DNA from: an uncultured Prevotella sp.
Lineage (GTDB): Bacteria > Bacteroidota > Bacteroidia > Bacteroidales > Bacteroidaceae
Assembly: GCA_900768785.1 (NCBI GenBank)
Contig: CAAGEG010000159.1
Coordinates: 1 to 64,000 of the forward strand
Reading direction: 5' to 3'
Length of the DNA stretch: 64,000 nt
Position 1 is the first letter of the stretch. Each line of letters starts with the position of its first letter. The notes under the pieces were generated by a model. It had not been told where the DNA came from. It saw nothing but the letters and a program-made list of their open reading frames with translations, and made no database searches. Shown here piece after piece: positions 1-8,725 of the stretch. Both the position numbers and the translations under genes were made by a program.

Positions 1-336
1 AAGAAGATTCTTAATAACTTGTTCACGGTGGTCCAAATTAAGCATTTCTATTTCAGCTCCAACAAGATTTATATGGCTTGGGATTATATCAAGACCTTCT
101 ATATCTGTTGTATATACAGCATCACGCACATCTGCGTGATCGATAATACATTCATACAAAGAGCAATCAACCTCATTAGAATTAACACCAAGTCCACTTG
201 AGGCATTCGCCTGTGGATCGGCATCTATTACAAGTATTTTCTTCTCAAACGTCGCAAGGGATGCTGCCAGATTTATTGTTGTAGTTGTTTTTCCAACTCC
301 TCCCTTTTGGTTTGCTAATGCTATAATCTTACCCAT
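1..336 (-). CDS. parA: ParA/Soj-family partition ATPase, N-terminal part (cut by window edge)
   Basis: The minus strand is open from an ATG at 336 to the window edge, giving the first 112 codons. The protein starts [20 protein letters not shown], which is the deviant Walker A motif of ParA/Soj ATPases. It is followed by an [17 protein letters not shown] stretch (Walker A' region). The family segregates chromosomes or plasmids together with ParB on parS sites; a parB gene would be expected beyond the edge. The gene is divergent from surE. A TATTTTTGC box on the minus strand at 470-478 could be its -7 element, but no good -33 element was found. The remainder of roughly 140 residues lies outside the window. 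Confidence 0.93.
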   Translation of the reverse strand, partial: MGKIIALANQKGGVGKTTTTINLAASLATFEKKILVIDADPQANASSGLGVNSNEVDCSLYECIIDHADVRDAVYTTDIEGLDIIPSHINLVGAEIEMLNLDHREQVIKNLL

Positions 337-499
337 TTTTACATTTCTATTTCTAAACCTTATTATTCTCAATCGTTAGTTTATTAAACACAAAAATCAA
401 ATCATTCTTGACTTGTTATAGATGTTTTAAAAACACGACATAAAAATGACAAAGGTCTTATTTACGTTTGCAAAAATACATATTTTATACGAGAAATGA

Positions 500-528
500 T
501 TGTTTTAAACCTTTTTTCGTACTTTTGC
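500..528 (+). promoter_or_regulatory. Putative Bacteroidetes-type promoter of surE-lpxB
   Basis: TACTTTTGC at 520-528 matches the Bacteroidetes -7 consensus TAnnTTTG. A TTG at 500-502 lies 17 bases upstream, slightly closer than usual. The leader to the surE ATG would be about 25 bases. Confidence 0.5.
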
Positions 529-557
529 ACGTGAAACATTTTGTTTTTATAAATTTT

Positions 558-1328
558 ATGAAACCATTAATACTTATTTCCAATGATGACGGCTATAAAG
601 CAAAAGGCATCAATTCTCTTATAGAAATGATTTCAGATCAAGGAGATATTATTGTCTGCGCTCCTGAATCAGCACGTTCCGGATATTCAACAGCCTTTTC
701 AGCAACAATTCCATTAACACTTAAATTGCAAAAGAAAGAAGAAGGACTTGAGATTTGGTCGTGTAATGGCACACCTGTTGATTGTGTTAAAATGGCGCTT
801 AGTCAGATTTGTGACAGAAAACCTGACTTAATTATTGGAGGTATCAATCACGGAGATAATGCTTCTGTAAACAATCACTATTCGGGAACTATGGGAATAA
901 CTCGCGAAGGTTGCATGAAATACATACCTTCATTAGCATTCTCGTTATGCGATTATGATGATGATGCCGATTTTGAACCATTAAAACCATATATCTGCAA
1001 AATTGTTGCAGATACTCTTCTAAATGGGTTACCTATAGGAGTATGCCTTAACATAAATTTCCCTGCAACAAATGAATTCAAAGGTATTAAAGTTTGTAGA
1101 ATGGCAAAAGGCACATGGTATAATGAAGTTTCTCGCATGCGTCACCCAAGAGGCTATGATTATTATTGGATGGTTGGTAGTTTCAAAAACGATGAACCCG
1201 AGAATACAGACACAGACAATTGGGCTTTAAATCATGATTATATTGCTGTAACTCCTACAACAATAGATGTTACAGCTTATAACGCAATGGAAGAAATGAT
1301 TAATCGTTTTAATTCTCGATTTGTTTAG
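558..1328 (+). CDS. surE: 5'/3'-nucleotidase SurE
   Basis: SurE is a metal-dependent phosphatase that removes phosphate from nucleoside 5'- and 3'-monophosphates. The 256-residue protein begins MKPLILISNDDGYKAKGI, with the family's N-terminal NDDG metal-binding motif. It also has the conserved GGINHGDNA and YSGTMGITREG segments near residues 95-115. I chose the ATG at 558 because all homology starts there. The frame is open further up to 468, but that extension runs across the promoter box. lpxB starts 31 bases after the stop, so the two genes are probably cotranscribed. The length fits the family. Confidence 0.95.
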   Translation: MKPLILISNDDGYKAKGINSLIEMISDQGDIIVCAPESARSGYSTAFSATIPLTLKLQKKEEGLEIWSCNGTPVDCVKMALSQICDRKPDLIIGGINHGDNASVNNHYSGTMGITREGCMKYIPSLAFSLCDYDDDADFEPLKPYICKIVADTLLNGLPIGVCLNINFPATNEFKGIKVCRMAKGTWYNEVSRMRHPRGYDYYWMVGSFKNDEPENTDTDNWALNHDYIAVTPTTIDVTAYNAMEEMINRFNSRFV

Positions 1329-1359
1329 TTCAAATACAGATATTAAAGAATTTGACATC

Positions 1360-2499
1360 ATGAAATATTACATAATAGTAGGAGAAGCAAGTGGAGATCT
1401 TCACGCTTCAAAGTTAATGAGTTCGCTAAAAAGAATAGACCCGAAAGCAGAATTCAGATACTTTGGTGGAGATTGCATGATGACAGTTGGCGGTACAAGA
1501 GTTAAGCATTACAAAGAACTTGCTTATATGGGATTTGTACCTGTACTGCTGCATTTACGCACAATATTCAGAAACATGGCTTTCTGTAAACAAGATATTG
1601 TCGATTGGAATCCTGATGTCGTAATTCTTGTTGATTATCCGGGGTTTAACCTTAAAATAGCTAAATACCTGAAATCAAATACCAACATCCCTGCATATTA
1701 CTATATTTCTCCTAAAATATGGGCATGGAAAGAGTATCGTATAAAAAACATTAAGAGAGATATAAGCAAATTATTTTCTATCTTACCATTTGAAAAAGAT
1801 TTTTTTGAGAGGAAATACAACTATCCTATCACATACGTAGGTAATCCCACGTCCGACGAAGTTAATGAATTCAAAGCCAATTACAAGGATTCAAAAATAG
1901 TTTTCTGTAAAAAAAACAACCTTGATACATCAAAAAAGATTATTGCTTTGTTGGCAGGAAGTAGGATACAAGAGATAAAGGATAATCTTCCCACGATGAT
2001 TGAATCTGCTTCTTTGTTCTGCAATAATTATCAAATAGTAATAGCAGGAGCTCCTTCCATCAGCAAAGATTATTATAACAAATTTTTCTCTAACAAGTCG
2101 GTATCAATTGTTTTTGATAAGACGTACGAACTATTATACCATGCTGATATTGCTATTGTTACAAGTGGGACTGCTACTCTTGAAACTGCTCTATTCAATA
2201 TCCCACAAGTTGTATGCTATGAAACCCCTATTCCAAAAGTTATAGCCCTTCTTCGCAAATTAATTATCAAGGTTCCATACATATCATTAGTCAATCTTAT
2301 AGCAGGTAAAGAAGTTGTAAAAGAACTTGTTGCTGATACTTTCAGCAAAGAGAACATTACTAATGAAATTAGCAATATTATTGAGAATAATGAATACCGC
2401 CAAGCTATGCTTGACGGTTATTGCGAAATAAGGAATCGTTTAGGAAAAGAAAAAGCGCCGGATAATACTGCTCGTTTGATATTTGACTCACTTAAATGA
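1360..2499 (+). CDS. lpxB: Lipid-A-disaccharide synthase LpxB
   Basis: LpxB joins UDP-2,3-diacylglucosamine and lipid X to form lipid A disaccharide 1-phosphate at the inner membrane face (GT19 family). The 379-residue protein starts MKYYIIVGEASGDLHASKLM, where the GEASGD motif is diagnostic. Other family segments seen are YYISPKIWAWKEYR near residue 117 and SGTATLETALFNIP near residue 274. An in-frame TTG at 1321 overlapping surE is less likely than the ATG at 1360. The gene follows surE closely and converges on cdsA. The 66-base gap to cdsA shows no clear terminator. Confidence 0.95.
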   Translation: MKYYIIVGEASGDLHASKLMSSLKRIDPKAEFRYFGGDCMMTVGGTRVKHYKELAYMGFVPVLLHLRTIFRNMAFCKQDIVDWNPDVVILVDYPGFNLKIAKYLKSNTNIPAYYYISPKIWAWKEYRIKNIKRDISKLFSILPFEKDFFERKYNYPITYVGNPTSDEVNEFKANYKDSKIVFCKKNNLDTSKKIIALLAGSRIQEIKDNLPTMIESASLFCNNYQIVIAGAPSISKDYYNKFFSNKSVSIVFDKTYELLYHADIAIVTSGTATLETALFNIPQVVCYETPIPKVIALLRKLIIKVPYISLVNLIAGKEVVKELVADTFSKENITNEISNIIENNEYRQAMLDGYCEIRNRLGKEKAPDNTARLIFDSLK

Positions 2500-2565
2500 G
2501 CATAAAACATCAAATGAGAATATTAGAGTCTTAAAACCAACAGAGTCAATCTGCAACAACTGTGA

Positions 2566-3417
2566 TTACAAGAAGCTCAAAGAGTAGAGATATAATACTG
2601 CCGCCGGCATAGCCATTAACGAAGAATCAAAGCGGTCTAACATTCCTCCGTGTCCGGGTAATATAGAACCACTATCTTTAATGCCAAGAGTACGTTTGAA
2701 AAGCGACTCCACGAGGTCTCCCCAAGTTCCGAAAACGACAACTACAAGACCTAATCCCAACCACTGTACAGACGTAAGTCCTGACATATTTCCCATGTTA
2801 CGGTCAACTATTCCTAATATCCATGCTGCAACAAGAACTACTATTGCTCCTCCAATAGAGCCCTCCCATGATTTTGCCGGAGATATTCTCGGAAACAACT
2901 TGTGTTTCCCAAACAACGAGCCAAAGCAATAGGCACCGGTATCGTTTGCCCACAAGAAGATGAAGACCGATAGTGGCAACAATGAATTGTAAACAACGTC
3001 TCCTTCAACTGTTATATTAAAAGCAAGAACGTTTATCATGGACATAGGCAAAGCGATATACATCTGTCCCAACATTGTATGCGCCAAATCATATACAGCA
3101 TTTTTAGTGTTTGCATATATTTCGCTGACAAACAGATATACCACAGTTAGCAAATATGGTATATATACTGAGGCAGACGAAACAGTTCCACTACAAAATG
3201 CCATTGTTGCAATAAAGAAATATACTCCTGCAACGGTAGATATAAATCTATTGACATGCACATTCTCCATTTCGTTAACCAATCCGGAATATTCCCACAT
3301 ACACAGTCCTGTTACGAGAGCGAAAAGTGCTGTCATAGCTATTGGATCAAAAAAAGATACAACAATAGCAGCCACAAACAGCAAACCGGTAATAGTACGC
3401 ACAATTAGGTTTTTCAT
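2566..3417 (-). CDS. cdsA: Phosphatidate cytidylyltransferase CdsA
   Basis: CdsA makes CDP-diacylglycerol from phosphatidic acid and CTP, the branch point of phospholipid synthesis. The protein of 283 residues is highly hydrophobic with about seven to eight membrane segments. Its C-terminal third carries the family signature: SPAKSWEGSIGG, then SLFKRTLGIKDSGSILPGHG, then GMLDRFDS. I prefer the ATG at 3417 (MKNLIVRTITGLLF); an in-frame TTG at 3444 would add nine polar residues. It lies 36 bases after ftsH and is probably the last gene of the rsfS-ftsH-cdsA operon. Confidence 0.94.
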   Translation of the reverse strand: MKNLIVRTITGLLFVAAIVVSFFDPIAMTALFALVTGLCMWEYSGLVNEMENVHVNRFISTVAGVYFFIATMAFCSGTVSSASVYIPYLLTVVYLFVSEIYANTKNAVYDLAHTMLGQMYIALPMSMINVLAFNITVEGDVVYNSLLPLSVFIFLWANDTGAYCFGSLFGKHKLFPRISPAKSWEGSIGGAIVVLVAAWILGIVDRNMGNMSGLTSVQWLGLGLVVVVFGTWGDLVESLFKRTLGIKDSGSILPGHGGMLDRFDSSLMAMPAAVLYLYSLSFL

Positions 3418-3453
3418 TACAATATTACGATTATTATCTTTCAATTAAAAATC

Positions 3454-5478
3454 CTATTCATCATCATTTGAAGAAGGAACACTTTGAGTGTCAGTAACGA
3501 AATATTGTCCGTTACTATTTATATTCTCATTATCAGCATTAATATCATCGTTTCTTTCTTCTGTATTCTTCTCTTTTTCTTCCATTATCTCTTCCGAACG
3601 ACTTGTCCATGGTCTTTTGCCAAATATACGTTCTACATCTTCGGCAAAGATAACCTCCTTTTCAAGAAGTAACTCAGCAAGACGATTATGCCCTTCTTTA
3701 TGTTCTGTCAACAAAGCCTTTGCCCTATCATATTGTTCCGCTATCATTTTCATGACCTCATCATCCATAATCTTTGCAGTTGTTTCAGAATAAGGTCGTT
3801 GGAAATTATATTCATTATTATTATAATAGCATATATTAGGCAGTTTGTCACTCATTCCGGCATAGGCTATCATTCCATAAGCACTCTTTGTTACCCTCTC
3901 AAGATCGTTCATCGCTCCTGTTGAGATGTGTCCGGTAAAGAGTTCTTCTGCAGCACGTCCTCCCAAAGTGGCACACATCTCGTCAAGCATCTCTTCTTTT
4001 GTCGTTATTTGTCGTTCCTCAGGCATATACCATGCTGCACCCAAAGCACGTCCACGAGGGACAATAGATACTTTAACCAATGGGTTGGCATGCTCCAAGA
4101 ACCAAGATATGGTGGCATGACCTGCCTCATGTAGAGCAATAGTCCTTTTTTCATTAGCAGTCATCACTTTTGTTTTCTTTTCCAAACCACCGATTATACG
4201 ATCTACCGCATCAAGAAAATCTTGCTTACCTACACGTTTTCTATCATGTCTTGCTGCAATCAAGGCAGCTTCATTACAAACATTGGCAATATCAGCTCCA
4301 GAAAAGCCCGGGGTTTGTCGCGCCAACATATCAATATCCACAGTCGGATCTATCTTGACAGGCTTTAGATGAACGGCAAAGATTGCCTTTCGTTCATTCA
4401 AATCAGGCAAGTCAACATTTATCTGTCTGTCAAATCGTCCGGCACGCAACAAAGCCGAGTCAAGCATATCAGCACGGTTAGTAGCGGCAAGTATTATAAC
4501 ACCGCTGTTTGTACCGAAACCATCCATTTCTGTCAACAAAGCATTAAGAGTGTTTTCACGCTCGTCATTACCTCCCATTGAGGGGTTTTTGCTTCTTGCT
4601 CTTCCTACTGCATCTATCTCGTCAATGAAAATGATGCAAGGAGACTTCTCTTTAGCTTGTCTAAACAAATCGCGTACACGACTGGCGCCTACACCTACAA
4701 ACATTTCTACAAAGTCTGAGCCACTCATAGAGAAGAACGGCACTCCGGCTTCTCCTGCCACAGCTTTTGCCAACAATGTCTTTCCGGTTCCCGGAGGTCC
4801 AACAAGGAGTGCTCCCTTTGGAATTTTACCTCCAAGATTAGTATATTTCTTGGGATTTTTCAAGAAATCTACAATCTCTTGCACTTCTTCTTTTGCTCCC
4901 TCTTGTCCTGCTACATCTTTAAAAGTGATGTTTATTTCATTACCCTTTTCATACATTTTAGCCTTACTCTTGCCTACATTAAACACACCACCGGGTCCGC
5001 CACCACCGCCACTCATGCGACGAATGATGAATATCCATATAAAGACAAGAAGTATAATAGGTCCAAAGCTGTACAAAATATTCAAGAAGTCACTACCACT
5101 CTTATTCTCATAATCCAACTGACCCTTGAATTTGCCTGCTTGGCGTTGTGCCTCAACAAAAGTTTCCACCTTGTCGGTACTGCCGAATTCGGTAGTTACA
5201 TAAGGCTCCTTCCCCGTTTCTTTTGTTCCTTTACGGAATACTTTGTTTATATATTCGGGTTTGACATACATCTTAAGTTTGCTCTCTTCCTTATTTAGCA
5301 CTATTTTTGATGCATATCCGCTATTTACATAAGACCTAAACTCGTCATAAGCCACTTCTTTGCTTACGCTTCCGCCTATAGCATCACCACCTGTAAACCA
5401 CACAAGCATCAATCCTATAAGTACCAAAGTATAAATCCAGTTCATACTGAATTTTGGCATCTTGTTGTTATTATCCAT
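3454..5478 (-). CDS. ftsH: ATP-dependent zinc metalloprotease FtsH
   Basis: FtsH is a membrane-anchored AAA+ protease that degrades misfolded membrane proteins and some regulators. The 674-residue protein has a membrane segment at about 14-30 and a second at about 131-152, with a periplasmic domain between them. A Gly-rich linker follows. The AAA module shows Walker A GPPGTGKT at about 227-234, Walker B IIFIDEIDAVG, and the second region of homology ending RAGRFDRQI. The zinc site HEAGH follows. The C-terminus is acidic and Asn-rich, which is variable in the family. It sits between rsfS (148-base gap) and cdsA. Confidence 0.97.
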   Translation of the reverse strand: MDNNNKMPKFSMNWIYTLVLIGLMLVWFTGGDAIGGSVSKEVAYDEFRSYVNSGYASKIVLNKEESKLKMYVKPEYINKVFRKGTKETGKEPYVTTEFGSTDKVETFVEAQRQAGKFKGQLDYENKSGSDFLNILYSFGPIILLVFIWIFIIRRMSGGGGGPGGVFNVGKSKAKMYEKGNEINITFKDVAGQEGAKEEVQEIVDFLKNPKKYTNLGGKIPKGALLVGPPGTGKTLLAKAVAGEAGVPFFSMSGSDFVEMFVGVGASRVRDLFRQAKEKSPCIIFIDEIDAVGRARSKNPSMGGNDERENTLNALLTEMDGFGTNSGVIILAATNRADMLDSALLRAGRFDRQINVDLPDLNERKAIFAVHLKPVKIDPTVDIDMLARQTPGFSGADIANVCNEAALIAARHDRKRVGKQDFLDAVDRIIGGLEKKTKVMTANEKRTIALHEAGHATISWFLEHANPLVKVSIVPRGRALGAAWYMPEERQITTKEEMLDEMCATLGGRAAEELFTGHISTGAMNDLERVTKSAYGMIAYAGMSDKLPNICYYNNNEYNFQRPYSETTAKIMDDEVMKMIAEQYDRAKALLTEHKEGHNRLAELLLEKEVIFAEDVERIFGKRPWTSRSEEIMEEKEKNTEERNDDINADNENINSNGQYFVTDTQSVPSSNDDE

Positions 5479-5626
5479 TTCTTATGTTGATATTTTATAT
5501 CAGACTGCACCTTAAAACCTTTTCTTATTATTTCAATATTAAGATTTACTACAGTCTATAAGATTAATTTTGATTAAAACGTATATTAAATCGTTATATA
5601 ATAAAATACAGCCGTATTTGATAACT

Positions 5627-5986
5627 TTAATCCAAATCGGGCAACCTATCAAGTTTCGCATCTTGCCACAAATTATCAAGAGCATAAAACTCTCTCGTTT
5701 CTGGCAAAAAGATATGCACCATTACATCTGTATAGTCCATTGCCACCCATTGAGCGTTACCCATGCCAACGACATGAACCGGTTTTTCACCTGTATCTAT
5801 ACGAGCTGTTTCTTCCACCGAGTCAGCTATTGCTTGTATCTGCGTGGGCGAGTTACCCTGACATATTATGAAATAACGGCAAATAGCGCCATCTATGCCT
5901 TCCATATCCACTATTGATATGTTAGAACCTTTTTTCTCTTGAATACCTTTTACTATTGCGTCTGCTAAATGTTTTATCTGTTCCAT
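5627..5986 (-). CDS. rsfS: Ribosomal silencing factor RsfS (Iojap/YbeB)
   Basis: RsfS binds ribosomal protein uL14 and blocks subunit joining when nutrients are low. The 119-residue protein fits the family length. It contains a DAICRYFIICQGNSPTQIQA segment of the usual form, followed by a VGMGNAQWVAMDYTDVMVHI segment. The ATG at 5986 is the natural start (MEQIKHLADAIVKGIQEKKG). It is the first gene of the rsfS-ftsH-cdsA cluster, an order common in Bacteroidetes. A well-formed promoter lies directly upstream. Confidence 0.93.
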   Translation of the reverse strand: MEQIKHLADAIVKGIQEKKGSNISIVDMEGIDGAICRYFIICQGNSPTQIQAIADSVEETARIDTGEKPVHVVGMGNAQWVAMDYTDVMVHIFLPETREFYALDNLWQDAKLDRLPDLD

Positions 5987-6007
5987 TACAAATTATATGT
6001 TTGTGCA

Positions 6008-6036
6008 CAAAGGTACACCGATTTATTGGAATACAA
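6008..6036 (-). promoter_or_regulatory. Promoter of rsfS-ftsH-cdsA
   Basis: Read on the minus strand, TTG (6034-6036) is followed by 18 bases and TACCTTTG (6015-6008). This fits the Bacteroidetes consensus. The leader to the rsfS ATG at 5986 would be only about 15 bases. Confidence 0.65.
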
Positions 6037-6087
6037 CTATTAATATATGTAATTTTGAGATTTTTTAGAAAAAAAGAAGATAAAATA

Positions 6088-6118
6088 TTTGGGATACAAA
6101 AAAAATATGTACCTTTGC
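6088..6118 (+). promoter_or_regulatory. Promoter of tRNA-Gln
   Basis: TTTG at 6088-6091, an 18-base spacer, and TACCTTTGC at 6110-6118 form a consensus Bacteroidetes promoter. Transcription should start near 6125, about 30 bases before the mature tRNA. It is divergent from the rsfS promoter. Confidence 0.65.
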
Positions 6119-6154
6119 ACAAAGATACGAGGTGCGTATTCGTAGTCTTTTAAT

Positions 6155-6225
6155 TGGGATATGGTGTAATGGTAACACTACAGATTCTGGTCCTGTCATT
6201 CTTGGTTCGAGTCCGAGTATCCCAA
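6155..6225 (+). tRNA. tRNA-Gln (anticodon CTG)
   Basis: The cloverleaf can be folded by eye. The acceptor stem is TGGGATA (6155-6161) with TATCCCA (6218-6224), and the D stem is GTGT/ACAC. The anticodon loop is TTCTGGT, giving anticodon CTG, which reads CAG (Gln). The T stem CTTGG pairs with CCGAG around the loop TTCGAGT. CCA is not encoded. The anticodon stem, ACAGA against CCTGT, has an A.C mismatch at position 31-39 next to the loop. The tRNA stands alone between its own promoter and a terminator. Confidence 0.9.
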
Positions 6226-6230
6226 CATTA

Positions 6231-6267
6231 AAAAACACTTGTTAAGACAAGTGTTTTTTATTTTTTT
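6231..6267 (+). terminator. Rho-independent terminator after tRNA-Gln
   Basis: Arms AAAAACACTTG (6231-6241) and CAAGTGTTTTT (6248-6258) enclose a six-base loop and are followed by a T-rich tract. The arms begin five bases after the tRNA, so the tRNA looks monocistronic. Confidence 0.85.
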
Positions 6268-6344
6268 CTGCACCTAACATCCACGATATCGTCTAAACAA
6301 TTTAATTTAATCTGTCGGAAAACAAAAGAAAATCAATTTTTTCT

Positions 6345-6376
6345 TTTGCTTTGTCTTCAGCTTGCATTATATTTGC
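6345..6376 (+). promoter_or_regulatory. Promoter of nhaD
   Basis: TTTG at 6345-6348, a 19-base spacer, and TATATTTGC at 6368-6376 match the consensus exactly. The leader to the ATG at 6452 would be about 70 bases. Confidence 0.65.
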
Positions 6377-6451
6377 ATATTCTTTAAACAAAAGATGTCT
6401 AATACGAAGTTCACGAAAAACATCAACTTAATAAATAATTAATTAATAAAA

Positions 6452-7807
6452 ATGTCTACTTTAACAATCGCTATCGTTATCGCGTTTATTATTGGCTATC
6501 TGTTTATAGCCGTTGAAAGCATGACAAAAATCAACAAAGCAGCTATTGCGCTGTTAATGTTTGTAGTATGCTGGACTCTCTTTATGCTTGATCCTGCCGG
6601 ACTTGTAACAAGTCTTGCCGGTATAGACCATAGCGAGATAGCCGGCAAAGTAAGTAAAATAATTGAAGAGCATCTTGGCGAGACAGGCACAACATTGTTC
6701 TTCTTGATGGGAGCCATGACAATAGTAGAGCTCGTTGACCAAAACGGTGGGTTCAACTTTGTTAAAGACACCCTGAAAACCAAAAGCAAAAAGTCGCTAC
6801 TATGGCGTATTGCTTTCATGACCTTCATCCTTTCTGCCATTCTTGACAACCTTACCACATCTATTGTAATGATAATGATATTGCGTAAGCTTGTTAAAGA
6901 GAAGAAAGACCGCATTATCTACGCTTCGTTAGTTGTTATTTCAGCCAATTCAGGAGGTGCCTTTTCACCTATTGGCGACGTTACAACAATCATGTTGTGG
7001 AACAAAGGTGTGATAACAGCTGCGGGAGTAATTACCGAGATATTTATTCCTTCACTCGTGTCGATGGTTATTCCGGCATACATATTGTCGTTGTCTCTTA
7101 AAGGAGAATTGGTTGTTCCTGAGAGCAAAAAAGCTTCAAAAGGAGTTGAAGACTATCTAACATCAGCTCAACGCAAAGTAATATTCTATCTTGGTGTTGG
7201 AGGTTTGGTCTTTGTACCTATCTTCAAGACCATTACTCATCTGCCTCCTTTCATAGGCATATTATTGGTTCTCGGTGTGCTATGGACAGTTACCGAGACC
7301 ATGTATCGTCATCTTGAGCACGATGATAGTGATGGTATGCAAAAGCGTGTCAGCCGTATGCTTACCCGAATAGACATGTCCACAATACTCTTCTTCCTCG
7401 GTATTCTCATGGCTGTTGGCTGTTTGCAGACTATAGGTGTGCTTGCCCAACTTGGTGAAGGTCTTAATATCTGGTTCAATGGCAACCATTATCTTGTTAC
7501 AGGCATAATCGGTGTGCTTTCAAGTATAGTAGATAACGTTCCTCTTGTTGCCGGTTGTATGGGTATGTATCCGGTTCAGCCGTTGGGAGACATGGCAATT
7601 GACGGTATCTTCTGGCAACTATTGGCATACTGTGCCGGCGTTGGAGGCTCTATGCTTATCATAGGTTCGGCAGCCGGAGTGGTTGTTATGGGTCTTGAAA
7701 AGATTACTTTCGGTTGGTACATGAAGAAGATTACATGGATTGCTTTTGTAGGCTATTTTGCCGGTATCGTGGTTTATTGGCTGGAAAAGGCAGTAATAGG
7801 ACTATAG
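6452..7807 (+). CDS. nhaD: NhaD-type Na+/H+ antiporter
   Basis: NhaD antiporters (ion transporter superfamily) export sodium in exchange for protons across the inner membrane. The 451-residue protein has roughly 11-13 hydrophobic segments. Conserved-looking polar patches lie inside membrane segments: LDNLTTSIVMIMILRKL near residue 132, ANSGGAFSPIGDVTTIMLW near residue 165, and SSIVDNVPLVAG in the second half. These repeated Asp/Asn/Thr-rich patches are typical of the NhaD/ArsB fold. The ATG at 6452 follows an AT-rich leader. It is a single gene with its own promoter and a strong terminator at 7876-7925. The cation preference is inferred from the family. Confidence 0.88.
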   Translation: MSTLTIAIVIAFIIGYLFIAVESMTKINKAAIALLMFVVCWTLFMLDPAGLVTSLAGIDHSEIAGKVSKIIEEHLGETGTTLFFLMGAMTIVELVDQNGGFNFVKDTLKTKSKKSLLWRIAFMTFILSAILDNLTTSIVMIMILRKLVKEKKDRIIYASLVVISANSGGAFSPIGDVTTIMLWNKGVITAAGVITEIFIPSLVSMVIPAYILSLSLKGELVVPESKKASKGVEDYLTSAQRKVIFYLGVGGLVFVPIFKTITHLPPFIGILLVLGVLWTVTETMYRHLEHDDSDGMQKRVSRMLTRIDMSTILFFLGILMAVGCLQTIGVLAQLGEGLNIWFNGNHYLVTGIIGVLSSIVDNVPLVAGCMGMYPVQPLGDMAIDGIFWQLLAYCAGVGGSMLIIGSAAGVVVMGLEKITFGWYMKKITWIAFVGYFAGIVVYWLEKAVIGL

Positions 7808-7875
7808 ATTTTTTTCATTTGCTATTCATGGTAAATGTATTTATGCATTTGAAAAGTGCCTAAAACATTATTAAA

Positions 7876-7925
7876 GACATTCATCCGCAGCGCATAACAT
7901 AATAGCGTTGCGGATGTCTTTTTTA
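7876..7925 (+). terminator. Terminator of nhaD
   Basis: An imperfect long stem pairs GACATTCATCCGCAGCGC (from 7876) with GCGTTGCGGATGTC (ending 7919), with small bulges, and is followed by TTTTTT. Confidence 0.8.
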
Positions 7926-8004
7926 TCCCAAATATACCAAAGATAACAAATCGATGAAACAAGCACAATCATCATAATAATCTATATCTATAGACAATGA
8001 TCTA

Positions 8005-8135
8005 TGTCTATGTCTTTGTCTTAATATATACACACTTGGGTGTTGGGAATGTACATTATTCTAATATGATTCAAATTGGATTTAAATCACATTCATATAG
8101 CTTGAATGTTTCAATCGTCGGAATTTATCACAAAT
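8005..8135 (+). repeat. C-type intergenic repeat, copy 1
   Basis: The stretch starting TCTATGTCTTTGTCTTAATA (about 8010) and running through GGGTGTTGGGAATG and ATTGGATTTAAATC resembles 50721-50835 on the same strand. Order and spacing of the shared blocks agree, and the end (GGAATTTATCAC against GGAAATTTGTCAC) matches too. Confidence 0.55.
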
Positions 8136-8163
8136 CGGTCATTAGACTGAGGATACTGTTTCA

Positions 8164-8320
8164 CCTTATTACATCGCTTTTCAGCTCCTTTACTCTTCTC
8201 TATGCACACCTTGCGCCCCACGTTATCTTGACATAGCCCGCTATGCCTTTGATAAAGTTTGACACAATCCGACACATATATAAGTGTAATGAAATTTAAA
8301 TCTAATAACTGATTTGGGTT
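8164..8320 (-). repeat. B-type intergenic repeat, copy 1
   Basis: The reverse complement of this stretch aligns with 20936-21061. Shared blocks in order are AACCCA-ATCAGT, TTAGATTT, ATTTCATT, ATGTGTCGGATT, GTGTCA, GGCGCAA, GTGCATAGA, TGAAAAGC and ATGTAATAA. This copy has about 30 extra bases in the middle. Confidence 0.7.
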
Positions 8321-8354
8321 TATCAGGACCTTAGTATTTGTTTTCAAATCGCAA

Positions 8355-8468
8355 CTATGGTGTTTACGACTCGTAAGTATGGTATTTAGGCATGCTAAGT
8401 ATGGTATTTAGGTATGCTAAGTATGGTATTTAGGCATGCTAAGTATGGTGTTTACGATGCCTAAACTA
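8355..8468. repeat. 22-bp-period tandem array, five units
   Basis: Units of exactly 22 bp follow each other. Three nearly identical ones have the form GTATTTAGGCATGCTAAGTATG, written here as GTATTTAGG plus CATGCTAAGTATG. The outer units are diverged (GTGTTTACGACTCG... and GTGTTTACGATGCC...). Each unit has a palindromic TTAGGCATGCTAA-like part. No unique spacers separate the units. Confidence 0.85.
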
Positions 8469-8481
8469 CATAGTAATCTTG

Positions 8482-8715
8482 TCCGCAGGGATTTGACTAT
8501 CGTCTTCCTCCTCCTTGCAAGGCATAGCGTAAGCAAGATTACCCTCTGCTCTTGCTTCGTTCGTCGGTTGTAATCCGTGCGGAAGGCTTGTGCGGATTTC
8601 AAATCCGCAGTTATATTAAACGGGGATTGACTAATTGTCTTCCTCCGTCACGACTCGGCAAAGAGTAAGCAAGCTTAATCTCTGCTCTCGCTGCTCCGTC
8701 GGTTACAAATCCCCG
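8482..8715. repeat. Tandem pair of ~100-bp units with terminal inverted repeats
   Basis: Unit 1 (8482-8583) is bounded by TCCGCAGGGATT and AATCCGTGCGGA. Unit 2 (8621-8715) is bounded by CGGGGATT and AATCCCCG. Inside, both share GACTA-N-GTCTTCCTCC, then AGTAAGCAAG or CGTAAGCAAG, CTCTGCTCT and CGTCGGTT in the same order. Between them lies a perfect hairpin, TGCGGATTT-C-AAATCCGCA (8591-8609). No protein is encoded. Confidence 0.7.
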
Positions 8716-8725
8716 TGAACCCAAT

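Noticed and set aside
468..557. Extended N-terminus for surE
   Set aside because: The extension contains the TACTTTTGC promoter box, and family homology begins only at 558.
4550..5113. Long open frame on the plus strand opposite ftsH (187 codons)
   Set aside because: It is the complement of the conserved ftsH gene, with no homology and no promoter; the ftsH motifs are intact on the other strand.
7997..8347. Overlapping open frames in the gap after nhaD (plus 79 and minus 78 codons)
   Set aside because: They run across C- and B-type repeats, are not conserved in frame between copies, and have no start context.
8355..8468. CRISPR-like array
   Set aside because: Units are directly joined with no unique spacers, and no cas genes are in the window. 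The 22-bp period is a plain tandem repeat.
8482..8715. Insertion sequence remnant
   Set aside because: The units have matching ends but no transposase fragment and no clear target duplication was seen.
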